This document shows, one piece after another, positions 18,103-27,423 of a stretch of DNA of 64,000 nt. Within the stretch, counting starts at the first letter, position 1, and every line of letters begins with the position of its first letter. Origin of the DNA: Rummeliibacillus sp963792445 (GTDB taxonomy: Bacteria; Bacillota; Bacilli; Bacillales_A; Planococcaceae); contig CAWBWO010000020.1 of the NCBI GenBank assembly GCA_963792445.1, positions 47,547 to 111,546 on the forward strand, in the 5' to 3' direction. The notes under the pieces are model-generated. The model ran no database searches. It saw only the letters and a list, made by a program, of their open reading frames with translations, and had not been told where the DNA came from. The position numbers and the translations under genes were made by a program.

Positions 18103-18948
18103 TTACTTATACTGGTAAAACCCTGCTCCTGATTTTCGACCAAGTTTTCCTGCTTTGACATATTTGATTAACAATGGACACGGTCTATATTTTTCACCTA
18201 ATGTTTTGTACAAATATTCCATATTTCGAAGTCTTGTATCCAAGCCGACTAAATCTGCTAATTCCAATGGTCCCATTGGATGATTTAATCCGAGTTTTAA
18301 GGCTTGATCGATATCTTCTGCAGATGCTACTCCTTCCATCAACATATTCATCGCTTCATTGCCGATCAAACAATTCATCCGGCTCGTTACAAAGCCTGGA
18401 AATTCGTTTACTTCTACTGTTTCTTTTCCTAGTTGTTTCCCAATTTCTTTCGCTTTAGCGACCGTTTCATCCGATGTTTCGAGCCCTCTGATTATTTCGA
18501 TTAACTTCATTTTGTGGACTGGATTAAAGAAATGCATGGCAATACATTTTTCAGGTCTTGAAGTTTGTGCGCCAATTTCTGTAGGACTCATTGTAGAAGT
18601 ATTGGTTGCTAGAATCGTATGTTCAGGACAGAATTGGTCTAACTTCTTAAAGATTTCAATTTTTAGATCGATTAATTCAAATACAGCTTCAATCACGATA
18701 TCCGCATCTTTTGCAGCACTTTCTAAATCCGTTGTGTACTCTAAATTTCCGATGGCTAGTGCGACTTGCTTTGTTGATAAGTAGCCTCTTTCGGCACTTT
18801 TTTTCAATTCTGATTCAATATAACTTTTTGCCTTGTTCAAATTTTCTTGATGGATATCGTTTAATACAACTTGAAAACCGCTAACTGCAGCTGTATAGGC
18901 GATTCCTCGTCCCATTACACCAGATCCTACTACGATTAGATTTTTCAA
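18103..18948 (-). CDS. 3-hydroxyacyl-CoA (3-hydroxybutyryl-CoA) dehydrogenase
   Basis: 281 residues. N-terminal NAD fold VVGSGVMGRGIAYTAAVSGF, HFFNPVHKMKLIEII containing the catalytic His, and C-terminal NHPMGPLELADLVGLD. It oxidises 3-hydroxyacyl-CoA to 3-ketoacyl-CoA. Length and motifs match the short Hbd/PaaH group rather than the fused FadB type. In context it links hydratase and thiolase steps of the same operon. Ribosome site AGGGGTG precedes ATG 18948. Confidence 0.94.
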   Translation of the reverse strand: MKNLIVVGSGVMGRGIAYTAAVSGFQVVLNDIHQENLNKAKSYIESELKKSAERGYLSTKQVALAIGNLEYTTDLESAAKDADIVIEAVFELIDLKIEIFKKLDQFCPEHTILATNTSTMSPTEIGAQTSRPEKCIAMHFFNPVHKMKLIEIIRGLETSDETVAKAKEIGKQLGKETVEVNEFPGFVTSRMNCLIGNEAMNMLMEGVASAEDIDQALKLGLNHPMGPLELADLVGLDTRLRNMEYLYKTLGEKYRPCPLLIKYVKAGKLGRKSGAGFYQYK

Positions 18949-19040
18949 TCATTACACCCCTATCTCCTATGTAGAATAACCTGCAATCGTTTGTACAATT
19001 ACAGGTTCATTCATTCAATATATTCTATTAACTTGATAGA

Positions 19041-20522
19041 TTAATTATTATCAATTTGTGCTCTTTGTAATTTTCCACTGAAATCTACATAGACTGCTTT
19101 CCATTCTGTGTAGACATCAAGTGCTGCTACACCTGAATCTCGGTGACCATTTCCTGTACCTTTTGTGCCTCCAAATGGTAGATGGATTTCGGCACCACTT
19201 GTACCAGCATTAATATAAACTAGACCAGTATCTAAATCTCTCATTGCTGCGAATGCCTTGTTTACGTCTTTCGTATAGATTGCACTAGACAGGCCAAATT
19301 CCACGCTATTATTCACTTCAATCGCTTCTTCTAAACTATTGACAGTAATAATAGAAACCACTGGGCCAAAAATTTCTTCTTTTGCGATTCTCATATCAGG
19401 TGTTACATTCGTGAAGATTGTTGGCGCATAGAAGTTTCCTTTGTCCAAATTATTTTCTGTTACAATTTTTCCACCAATGAGTAGTTTCGCGCCTTCATCT
19501 TGGCCAATTTGCACATATTCATCGATTTTCTCAAGTGACGAACGGTTAATTACTGGCCCCACCTTTACGGACTCATCTAAGCCATCACCCATTTTCAATT
19601 CTTGAATACGACTAATTAGTTTGTTTTCCAGTTGCTCTTTCACTTCTTGTTGAACAATTACTCGACTTGTAGCCGTACATCTTTGGCCAGCTGTACCAAA
19701 TGCGCCCCAGAGAATGCCTTCTACTGCCAAATCAAGGTCTGCATCTGCCAACACCGTAATCGCATTTTTGCCACCCATTTCAAGTGAAGTTCTCTTTAAT
19801 AAAGCACCAGCACGTCCATTAATTTGCTTTCCTACTTCGTTTGAACCTGTAAATGAAATAAGATCAATATCTGGGTGATCAACCATTGCATTCCCAACGA
19901 CACTACCAGAACCATTCACTAGATTAATCAGTCCTTTTGGCAGTCCCGCTTCTTCATAGATTTTGACAAATTCTTGTGCAACCATTGGTGTTTCCGTCGC
20001 AGGTTTCCACACAACTGCATTCCCTGAAACAAGTGCAGGGAGTGACTTCCATGAAGCGATGGCAATTGGGAAATTCCATGGTGTAATGATGCCAACAACA
20101 CCAATTGGTACACGAACACTCATCGCAAATTTATTGCGTAATTCAGATGGAATTGTATCACCAAATAGGCGACGCCCTTCTCCTGCCATATAGTAAGCCA
20201 TATCGATTGCTTCTTGGACTTCTCCTCGACCTTCATCGATTACTTTTCCCATCTCACTTGTCAGGATTTGAGCAATCGCTTCTTTTCTTTCTCTCAATAA
20301 ATGAGCTACTTTATATAAAATTTCTGCCCGTTCAGGAGCAGGAACTAAACGCCATAATTTTTGGGCATTTTTTGCAGCTTCTACCGCTTTTTCTACATCT
20401 TCAGGAGTAGATTGCGTGACTTGAGCCAAAACTTGTCCATTTGCTGGATTTACAACAGGGATAAATTTACCAGTAGAGCCTTCAGACCATTCACCGTTAA
20501 TGTAATTTAATATTTTTTCCAT
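19041..20522 (-). CDS. NAD(P)-dependent aldehyde dehydrogenase (semialdehyde type)
   Basis: 493 residues. Catalytic Glu in LEMGGKNA and Cys in GTAGQRCTATSR; FTGSNEVGKQI in the cofactor loop and ITPWNFPIAIASWK earlier. The GQRCTATSR form is shared with alpha-ketoglutarate-semialdehyde and related semialdehyde dehydrogenases. A dicarboxylic product is therefore reasonable but unproven. First gene of the nine-gene minus-strand run, 92 bp before the 3-hydroxyacyl-CoA dehydrogenase. Ribosome site GGAGGGA precedes ATG 20522. Confidence 0.92.
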   Translation of the reverse strand: MEKILNYINGEWSEGSTGKFIPVVNPANGQVLAQVTQSTPEDVEKAVEAAKNAQKLWRLVPAPERAEILYKVAHLLRERKEAIAQILTSEMGKVIDEGRGEVQEAIDMAYYMAGEGRRLFGDTIPSELRNKFAMSVRVPIGVVGIITPWNFPIAIASWKSLPALVSGNAVVWKPATETPMVAQEFVKIYEEAGLPKGLINLVNGSGSVVGNAMVDHPDIDLISFTGSNEVGKQINGRAGALLKRTSLEMGGKNAITVLADADLDLAVEGILWGAFGTAGQRCTATSRVIVQQEVKEQLENKLISRIQELKMGDGLDESVKVGPVINRSSLEKIDEYVQIGQDEGAKLLIGGKIVTENNLDKGNFYAPTIFTNVTPDMRIAKEEIFGPVVSIITVNSLEEAIEVNNSVEFGLSSAIYTKDVNKAFAAMRDLDTGLVYINAGTSGAEIHLPFGGTKGTGNGHRDSGVAALDVYTEWKAVYVDFSGKLQRAQIDNN

Positions 20523-20834
20523 CTGTATGTCCCTCCATTGTTTTGATATTCAATTTCACTATATTCAATGTACCGTTTAATTATTTACAGAACTATGGAT
20601 GATTTGAACAAAAATGAAGGCTTATATTGAATTTATTCCGTGTAGTTTTCACAAAGATTTTGATGAAAAGATGTTGTTGTTTTAGCTAGGTTAAGATCCA
20701 ATTGATTAAGACAAAACTTTGTTCAAATTGAACAAAATCCGATAAAAAATCCATTACCACTAAAAATAACGTAAACAAATGCCCAAAAGTATGTTAAAAT
20801 GGCTGATGAATTGAATAAACTTTTACTATTGGTA
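20523..20834. other. Divergent control region of the CoA-ester operon and queuosine unit
   Basis: No gene seen. Contains the expected leftward promoter of the aldehyde dehydrogenase operon and the rightward promoter of the preQ1 leader (possible -10 TAAAAT near 20792). The sequence TTTGTTCAAATTGAACAAA is a perfect 19-base inverted repeat (core TTGTTCAAATTGAACAA) at about 20718-20736. It is a candidate operator. Confidence 0.45.
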
Positions 20835-20870
20835 AGAGAGGTTCTAGATCAACCCTCTATAAAAAACTAG
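20835..20870 (+). ncRNA. preQ1-I riboswitch aptamer
   Basis: AGAGGTTCTAG followed by CCCTCT and AAAAAACTA matches the class I preQ1 aptamer: a five-bp stem with an A-rich tail that forms the H-type pseudoknot. It lies upstream of a queuosine-precursor transporter and queC, the expected targets. It is directly followed by a terminator hairpin. Confidence 0.93.
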
Positions 20871-20874
20871 GGAT

Positions 20875-20903
20875 AAACTATATCTTTAGCGATATAGTTT
20901 TTT
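20875..20903 (+). terminator. Terminator of the preQ1 riboswitch
   Basis: Ten-bp stem AAACTATATC/GATATAGTTT (20875-20884, 20891-20900) running into TTTTTT. Ligand binding to the aptamer would favour termination and switch the transporter and queC off, as in known preQ1-I switches. Confidence 0.88.
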
Positions 20904-20953
20904 GTTTTGCTAGAATCCTTCTTGTTTTTAGAAATAAGAGAGGAGATGTACAT

Positions 20954-20989
20954 ATGTGTTTTTTAAATAGTGATCTGTTGGTTACATAG
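20954..20989 (+). CDS. Possible 11-residue leader peptide before the queuosine transporter
   Basis: MCFLNSDLLVT, preceded by AGAGGAGATGTACAT, a much stronger ribosome site than chance would give. Its codons 3-7 overlap the left arm of a 13-bp inverted repeat (20962-20974 with 21022-21034). The right arm abuts the GGAG of the transporter gene. It could be a translational attenuator; a chance ORF is not excluded. Confidence 0.45.
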   Translation: MCFLNSDLLVT

Positions 20990-21034
20990 AATGTTTGTTT
21001 CTTTTTATTTAAATGAAAGAAATCACTATTTAAA
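20962..21034 (+). promoter_or_regulatory. 13-bp hairpin bordering the transporter ribosome site
   Basis: TTTAAATAGTGAT pairs perfectly with ATCACTATTTAAA. The right arm ends at 21034 and GGAG starts at 21035. Folding would crowd the ribosome site of the 21047 gene. Translation of the short ORF across the left arm would open it. Confidence 0.6.
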
Positions 21035-21046
21035 GGAGTTTTTTTA

Positions 21047-21580
21047 ATGACAGTATTTTTCTATCTTTGTGCAATCGTACTTGCCAATGTTATTACAGCT
21101 AGTTTTGCGCCTTTACAACTTGGCGTGTTTATTATCCCTTATGGGTCATTTTTGATTGGAGCAACTTTTATCTTGCGGGATTTGGTTCAAAACAAATGCG
21201 GAAAGAAAACAACTTATCTTTTTATAGGGCTTGCCTTATTGCTTTCTGCGATTTCTAGTTATTTGCTAGGCGATACGCTATGGATTGTTTTCGCAAGTGC
21301 TGTAAGTTTCGCTATTTCTGAGACAACGGATACGGAAATTTATTCACGATTAAAATCATCTATTAGCATGCGTATTCTTTACAGTGGTATTGTGGGCGGT
21401 ATTTTGGATTCCACTGTATTTGTCATCTTAGGTTTATCACCATTGGGAGCTGGATTTGTTCCTTGGGATGCTGTTTGGATGGCGATTTTAGGTCAAATTA
21501 TTATTAAAATCGTGATGCAATTCTTAGGTGTGCTCGTTCTTCAATTTACAAAATTGACAAAATCAGAATTTGCGAACTAG
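21047..21580 (+). CDS. Queuosine precursor transporter, VUT/QPTR (YhhQ-like) family
   Basis: 177-residue integral membrane protein with about six hydrophobic segments. It has the family segments ASFAPLQLGVFIIPYGSFLIGATFILRDLVQ near residues 19-49 and the SRLKSSISMR/SGIVGGILDSTVFVILG stretch. Members import preQ0/preQ1 or queuine. It is controlled by a preQ1 riboswitch and followed 12 bp later by queC, which supports the assignment. Ribosome site AAAGGAG precedes ATG 21047. Confidence 0.9.
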   Translation: MTVFFYLCAIVLANVITASFAPLQLGVFIIPYGSFLIGATFILRDLVQNKCGKKTTYLFIGLALLLSAISSYLLGDTLWIVFASAVSFAISETTDTEIYSRLKSSISMRILYSGIVGGILDSTVFVILGLSPLGAGFVPWDAVWMAILGQIIIKIVMQFLGVLVLQFTKLTKSEFAN

Positions 21581-21592
21581 AGGTGAAGTGTT

Positions 21593-22252
21593 ATGTTGAA
21601 AGATGAAAAAGCAGTTGTTGTATTTAGTGGTGGTCAAGATAGTACCACTTGTTTGTTTTGGGCTTTGAAAACATTTAAAGAGGTTGAAGCTGTAACGTTT
21701 AACTACAACCAACGACATGCAGCAGAAATTGATTGTGCTAAAGAAATTGCCAACGATTTAGGTGTTAAACATCATATTTTAGATATGTCTTTATTAAATC
21801 AATTGGCTCCAAATGCGCTTACTCGCGATGATATCGAAGTTAAAGCTGGTGAAGATGGAGAATTACCTTCCACTTTTGTTCCCGGTCGTAATTTACTATT
21901 CATTTCATTTGCAGGCGTTTTAGCCAATCAAATTGGTGCCAAGCATATCATTACAGGTGTATGCGAAACAGATTTTAGTGGCTACCCTGATTGCAGAGAT
22001 GATTTTGTAAAATCATTAAATGTGACATTAAACTTAGCGATGGATGAACATTTAGTTATTCATACTCCATTGATGTGGCTTGACAAAGCAGAAACTTGGA
22101 AACTTGCAGACGAACTTGGCCAGTTAGAATATGTCCGAACCAAAACCTTGACTTGCTATAACGGAATTAAAGGCGATGGCTGCGGTGAGTGCCCTGCATG
22201 TGAACTACGATCAAATGGATATGAACGATATATGGCAATGAAATCGAAATAA
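21593..22252 (+). CDS. queC: 7-cyano-7-deazaguanine synthase QueC
   Basis: 219 residues. ATP-pyrophosphatase PP-loop VFSGGQDSTTCL near residue 10 and four zinc-binding cysteines near the C-terminus (CYNGIKGDGCGECPAC). It converts 7-carboxy-7-deazaguanine to preQ0 with ATP and ammonia in queuosine synthesis. queD, queE and queF, often neighbours in Bacillales, are not in this window. The switch therefore controls only transport and this step locally. Ribosome site AGAGGTGAAG precedes ATG 21593. Confidence 0.96.
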   Translation: MLKDEKAVVVFSGGQDSTTCLFWALKTFKEVEAVTFNYNQRHAAEIDCAKEIANDLGVKHHILDMSLLNQLAPNALTRDDIEVKAGEDGELPSTFVPGRNLLFISFAGVLANQIGAKHIITGVCETDFSGYPDCRDDFVKSLNVTLNLAMDEHLVIHTPLMWLDKAETWKLADELGQLEYVRTKTLTCYNGIKGDGCGECPACELRSNGYERYMAMKSK

Positions 22253-22257
22253 TATAC

Positions 22258-22288
22258 GATGCTGATCCATTGGGTCGGCATCTTTTTT
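22258..22288 (+). terminator. Terminator of the queuosine unit
   Basis: GATGCTGA/TCGGCATC stem (one G-T pair) followed by six T, immediately after queC. Confidence 0.82.
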
Positions 22289-22473
22289 ATTAGAAAATTT
22301 GGGGCATTCATGAGTAACTGATGCAATATTATGCATGTACAACTTCAATTGTAAATATTTTTACAATTGTCAAACAATTCTAAACAATACCAGAGTCATT
22401 TCTCCCGCATGTGTAAAATATATTTAAATATAATAACATAAGCAATTCTATTCCAATAAGGAAAGAAGCGGTG

Positions 22474-23010
22474 ATGATGGGTAGTCCAATTCAGTACAAT
22501 CCTTTTCAAAATCTGCAAGAAAAAAATATGTCTTTTGAAGACGTATTCCATCATATTGTTGACTTCATGAGAGGAGATCCTAAAGGAAATTACCGACTAA
22601 TTGTAGGCACCGATTCGCAAGTTCATAAAACAACTACCGTATTTATAACCGGAATTGTGATTTTGAATGAAAGTCATGGAGTATGGGCCTGCATCCGAAA
22701 AGTCATTATTCCAAGGAAAATGCTTCATCTACATGAGCGGATTTCTTTGGAACTTTCCTATACAGAGGAAATCGTCTCCATGTTTACTGAAGAAAAGAAG
22801 AAATACTTGATTGATCTTATTCTTCCCTTCATCTATGAAGGATCCTCATTTACCATGGAAGGTCATATTGATATTGGCGCAGGCAAACGAAACAAAACCA
22901 GAGAATTTGTACAAGAGATGGTAGCTCGTATAGAATCCATTGGAGTGGAACCTAAAATAAAACCAAATGCGTTTGTGGCATCTCATTATGCGAATCGGTA
23001 TACGAGATAG
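22474..23010 (+). CDS. ykuK: YkuK family RNase H-fold protein
   Basis: About 178 residues, matching the conserved YkuK/DUF458 family of Bacillales (FEDVFHHIVDFMRGDP, then LIVGTDSQVHKTTTVFITGIVI). The GTDSQ strand with the early Asp and the later DIGAGKRNKTREFV segment fit an RNase H-like nuclease fold. Activity is predicted only. Start among GTG 22471, ATG 22474 and ATG 22477 is uncertain; AAGGAAAGAAG lies just before. In Bacillus, ykuK is close to ykuI; here a degenerate ykuI homologue sits 12 kb away. Confidence 0.85.
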   Translation: MMGSPIQYNPFQNLQEKNMSFEDVFHHIVDFMRGDPKGNYRLIVGTDSQVHKTTTVFITGIVILNESHGVWACIRKVIIPRKMLHLHERISLELSYTEEIVSMFTEEKKKYLIDLILPFIYEGSSFTMEGHIDIGAGKRNKTREFVQEMVARIESIGVEPKIKPNAFVASHYANRYTR

Positions 23011-23063
23011 ATAGAACAACAGTTTTCAAACGGACAATTATCTAAACTACTCTGTCAAAATAC

Positions 23064-23092
23064 TTGAAAAATAGCCTAATCCACCATATACT
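23064..23092 (+). promoter_or_regulatory. Sigma-A promoter for predicted antitoxin RNA
   Basis: TTGAAA, a 17-base spacer and TATACT form a near-consensus promoter. It has no gene on the same strand downstream except the antisense of the toxin 3' region. Start expected near 23099. Confidence 0.65.
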
Positions 23093-23093
23093 A

Positions 23094-23135
23094 AAAAGAA
23101 ATGGACCATCTAATATTCGCCTATTATATGGTCCA
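23094..23135 (-). terminator. Terminator of the predicted toxin mRNA
   Basis: Stem TGGACCAT/ATGGTCCA (23102-23109 with 23128-23135), followed on the minus strand by TTTCTTTTT. It lies about 80 bp after the toxin stop. On the plus strand the same hairpin would sit at the 5' end of the antisense RNA. Confidence 0.6.
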
Positions 23136-23226
23136 GTTAATCGATAGTTGGTTCCCTTTTGGGTATTGACTATGAAGGTATAAGTAACCCATCCTAAGTT
23201 CAAAACTTGGAGGGGTTATTTTTTTT
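23099..23226 (+). ncRNA. Predicted RatA-like type I antitoxin RNA
   Basis: About 128 nt. It is bounded by a near-consensus promoter (23064-23092) and a strong hairpin (stem from TAACCC near 23184 to GGGTTA near 23218) followed by a T run at 23219-23226. It is fully antisense to the 3' part of the toxin transcript, the arrangement known for txpA/ratA-type modules. No expression evidence; inferred from layout. Confidence 0.55.
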
Positions 23227-23299
23227 GGTTAAATGAAATAATCATAATGATTAATGTCCCAAATGATACTGCAAACATCAACGCCTCACTTACCGTCAA
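23216..23299 (-). CDS. Putative holin-like type I toxin peptide
   Basis: 27 residues, MTVSEALMFAVSFGTLIIMIISFNQKK. One hydrophobic membrane helix with a charged C-terminal tail, the pattern of the short TxpA/holin-like toxin peptides of Bacillales. Start: TTG 23299 lies about eight bases after GGGAGGTG; ATG 23305, two residues longer, is too close to that site. Overlapped at its 3' end by a predicted antisense RNA. Too short for routine gene finders. Confidence 0.72.
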   Translation of the reverse strand: MTVSEALMFAVSFGTLIIMIISFNQKK

Positions 23300-23305
23300 T
23301 CGCAT

Positions 23306-23917
23306 CACCTCCCGAGACCCATGCTATGAATCATATAAACATTATTTGAAGATGCGACGCAGTTAGTCTGCGAACATAATTTTTTGAATTTGCCAACCAC
23401 CCTAGTAGCTCCAGCTATCTTAAGTAGACTATACCAAACATTTGTTCTATTTTAAAGTATAATGGCAAAATCTATCATTTTCAATAAGAAATACCTAGAA
23501 AATTTTAATTCTGATATAAAATCTATCATCCATTGAGTCAAAAGTATAATGCTTAGATCACTGTCCTATTAGCATGCTGCAATGATTTCAAACAATAGGT
23601 TTTTTGTAAAAGAGAAACAAACCTTGTAAATTTATTTAAAATGTTCCTAAAATCTTTATTATGTAAATATACCTACACACTTCTCCTGAATTAAGAAATA
23701 TTACTCTATTTTAATAGAATCCAATGAAATTCCCAACTTCCATTACAAATGGTCTGCGAACACTTTTGAGTACAATATCCTAAAACTTAACTCTTGTATA
23801 GGAAAAATATACAATTATTGGCTGATTAACAAAATATAAACACTATCTTAATAGTATGATGCTATATTCTGAAAGAGACTAGTAGACTCAAAAAATTCAG
23901 AGAGATAGGTGTATTAA
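23306..23917. other. Intergenic region upstream of the nucleotidase gene
   Basis: No further gene seen. Probably carries the toxin promoter at its left end and the nucleotidase promoter at its right end. A weak six-bp hairpin CCTATT/AATAGG followed by six T (about 23567-23609) might be a terminator. Confidence 0.4.
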
Positions 23918-26900
23918 ATGAAATTAGGTAGTAAATTTCAAGCCTCGATGATTTTATCGAGCACACTTGCAATTAGTTTGTTCGCATCCCCGTTAATACC
24001 AAATGACACCGCAGATGCAAAAAACAACGAAACAAAAGTTCAATCACAAGTCAACCTTCGAATTATGGAAACCACAGACATTCATACAAATTTACTTGAC
24101 TATGATTATTACAAAAACAACGTTGCTCCAAAATTAGGTCTAGCAAAGACGGCAACGGTAGTTAAACAAGCGAGAGATGAAGCCAAAAACACTGTATTAG
24201 TTGATAATGGTGACCTAATTCAAGGAACTCCACTTGGTACATATAAAGCAAAAGTGGCCCCTTTAAAAGATGGTGAAGTTCACCCTGCAATCAAAGCTAT
24301 GAACATAATGGATTATGATATGGCCACACTTGGTAATCACGAATTCAACTACGGATTAGATTATCTTGATGAAGTATATGATGATGCGAAATTTTCTTTT
24401 GTAAATGCGAATGTCTATGTAGATGATCACGACAATAATCCAAATAACGATAAGAATAAGTACACTCCATATAAAATTGTCAACAAAAAAGTAACAGATG
24501 AATCCGGCAAAACAAATGTTATCAAAATTGGCTATATCGGATTTGTTCCCCCACAAATTAATGAATGGGATAAAGCAAATCTCGATGGCAAAGTTATTAC
24601 CAAAAATATCGTAGATACTGCCAAAAAGTATATTCCTGAAATGCAAAAGAAAGGTGCAGATGTCATTGTCGCATTAGCTCACTCAGGATTTAGCGGAAGT
24701 GCAGCAAACACAGAAGACACTGTTTATGCATTAAGTGAAGTGCCTGGCATTGATGCAATCACATTTTCACATACTCATAAACTATTCCCTGCCAAAGATG
24801 TTGCTAGTCTAGACGTATTGTTCAAAGATGCAAATGGACAACCTCTACCTGGCGTAGATAACCAAAAAGGTACGATTAATGGAGTTGCTGCAGTTCAAGC
24901 TGGTTATGGCGGTGGTTCATTAGGAATTATTGACCTTGCGCTAGAAAAGGTAAAAGGCAAATGGAGCGTTGCCGATTCACAATCTACTACAAGAGAAATT
25001 AACACAGTTGAGCCAGATGCCAAAATTGCTGAAGCTGTAAAAGCTGATCACGAAGCAACAATCAAATATGTCAATACACCAATTGGAAAAACAACGGATG
25101 ATATATATAGCTATTTCTCGCTAGTTCAAGATGACCCATCTATTCAAGTCGTAACAAATGCGCAAAAATGGTATGTTGAAAATTATATTAACCTAAACAA
25201 ACCAGAACTTAAAGATCTTCCAATTTTATCTGTTGGAGCGCCATTTAAAGCAGGTCGAAATGGTGTCGATGAATATACTGAAATTAAAAAAGGTGATTTA
25301 ACGATTCGCAGTGCTGGTGACTTATATCTTTATGACAACACATTAAAAGCTGTGAAAGTAAAAGGTTCTACCGTGAAAGAGTGGATTGAAATGTCAGCTG
25401 GGCAATTCAACACAATTGACCCAACTAAAACAACGGAACAATCATTATTAAACCCATCTTTCCAAGTATTTAACTATGATGTCATTGATGGCGTACAATA
25501 CCAAATTGATGTGACAAAACCAGCAAAATATGCACCAAATGGTACACTGATTAATCCTGATTCAAGTCGTGTAGTAAATCTAACATACAACGGCAAAGCA
25601 ATTGATCCAAATCAAGATTTTATCGTTGTTACTAATAACTATCGCGCAGGTGGTGGCGGTAACTTCCCTGGTTTAAAAAATAGCGAACTCGTTGTAGATT
25701 CCGCAGATGAAAACCGTCAAATCTTAATGGATTATATTGCACAACAAAAAGAAATTACACCAACTGCTGATCAGAACTGGTCCATTGCACCAATCCCTGG
25801 AAATACAAATGTTACATTTACGACTTCACCAAAAGCTGAGCAATATATTTCAGAAGATGGCCCTATTTCTTACACTGGTAAAACAGATGCAAAAGGATTT
25901 GGCATCTTTAAAATCAATTTAAATCAAAATGTGAAAGTTCAACTTTTAGGCGTCAATGATTTGCACGGTCAATTAGATACTGTCACAAAACTTGGAGACT
26001 TAAAAGCTGGAAGTATGGAATATACAGCAGCAGCATTAAGAAAAGAAGAAGCAACAAATCCAAATACGTTAATCTTACATGCAGGTGATATGATTGGGGG
26101 TAGCCCATTAATCTCTGCCCTATTCCAAGATGAACCAACTGTCGAAGTGATGGAATCTATCGGGTTCGATGCAGGAACTCTTGGTAATCATGAATTCGAT
26201 GAAGGAATTGATGAGTTACAACGAATGATTAAAGGTGGCGATCATCCGAAAGGCAACCCTGGATATGATGGCATGAATTTCCCAATCGTTGCTGCAAATG
26301 CATATGATATGCGTGATGGAAAACTAATCACAGATCCTTACACTGTGCTTAAGTTGGGGGAGAAGAAATTGGTGTGATCGGAGTCGTAACGCAAGAAACA
26401 CCTTATATGATTGTAACAAAAGGCAACGAATCCCTAAAGATTACAGACGAAGTAGAAGCAATTAACAAATATACAGAAGAACTTAAGAATCAAGGCATTA
26501 AATCGATCGTCGTACTTGCACATAACCCTGCTACACAAACAGGCTATACCGATCAATTCGATGCAAGTAAAATTGCTGAACAAGTTGATGATGAAGTCGA
26601 TGTAATCTTCGCAGCACATAATCACGTTGGCGTAAATCGCGTCGTTGACAATAAATTAATCGTTCAAGCTTATTCATATGGCTCAGCTTTCTCTGATGTA
26701 GATGTTGAAATTGACCCAAAAACACATGATATTGTGAAAAAATCTGCGGAAATCAAAACAGTCTACCAAAATGACTACCAACCAGATCCTGAAGTATCTG
26801 CCATTATGAAAAAATATGAAGACAAAGTAGCACCAATTAAAGCACAAGCGGTTGGTAAAAATGCATTTAGTATGGAAAAAGGTTACCCAACTATTACAAG

Positions 26901-27423
26901 ACAAAACGGCGATCTTGCCCTTGGTAATCTGATTGCAGACAGTATGAAAGCTTCAATGAATGCAGACTTTGCCATGATGAATGGTGGTGGCGTTCGTGAA
27001 AATTTAAATGCAGGTGAAGTCACTTACGGTGATTTATTTGCCGTCCAACCATTCGGAAATGTACTCAATAAAGTAACATTAAGTGGCGATGATATTCGTG
27101 AAATCTTAAACAACCAAATCACAGAGAGAGGACTTGATTTCCATATCTCAGGATTTAAATACACTTATACGTATGACGATACTAGTAAAACTGGCAAAGT
27201 GGTCGATCTCTTCTTACCAGATGGTAGTAAAATGGATCCTACAAAAGAGTACTCTGTTGTGGTGAATAATTATATGTATGGAAATCTAAAATATGGTATT
27301 TTAGACCGTTCTCAAAACATGGAAGTTGGCCCAACTGACATAGATGCATCAGTAGAATTTGTGAAAACACTACCTTCTCCATTTGAATATAAATCTGAAG
27401 GAAGAATTCAACGAGTAAATTAG
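23918..27423 (+). pseudogene. Secreted 2',3'-cyclic-nucleotide phosphodiesterase/5'-nucleotidase (YfkN-like), one frameshift
   Basis: One protein of about 1168 residues with a signal peptide (residues 1-34, ending near ADA). The first calcineurin-type phosphatase domain has TTDIHTNLLDYDYYK, DNGDLIQG, LGNHEFNYG and SHTHKLFP. A 5'-nucleotidase C-terminal domain follows, then a second phosphatase (GVNDLHGQ, HAGDMIGG, LGNHEFDEG) with its own C-terminal domain. It scavenges extracellular nucleotides. Near 26351 the frame is lost: LKLGEKKLV-stop in one frame, GGEEIGVIGVVTQETP in the other. One missing A in CTTAAGTT restores KVGGEEIGV. It lacks the sortase-like tail of B. subtilis YfkN, so it may be released. 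Ribosome site AGGTG precedes ATG 23918. Confidence 0.9.
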
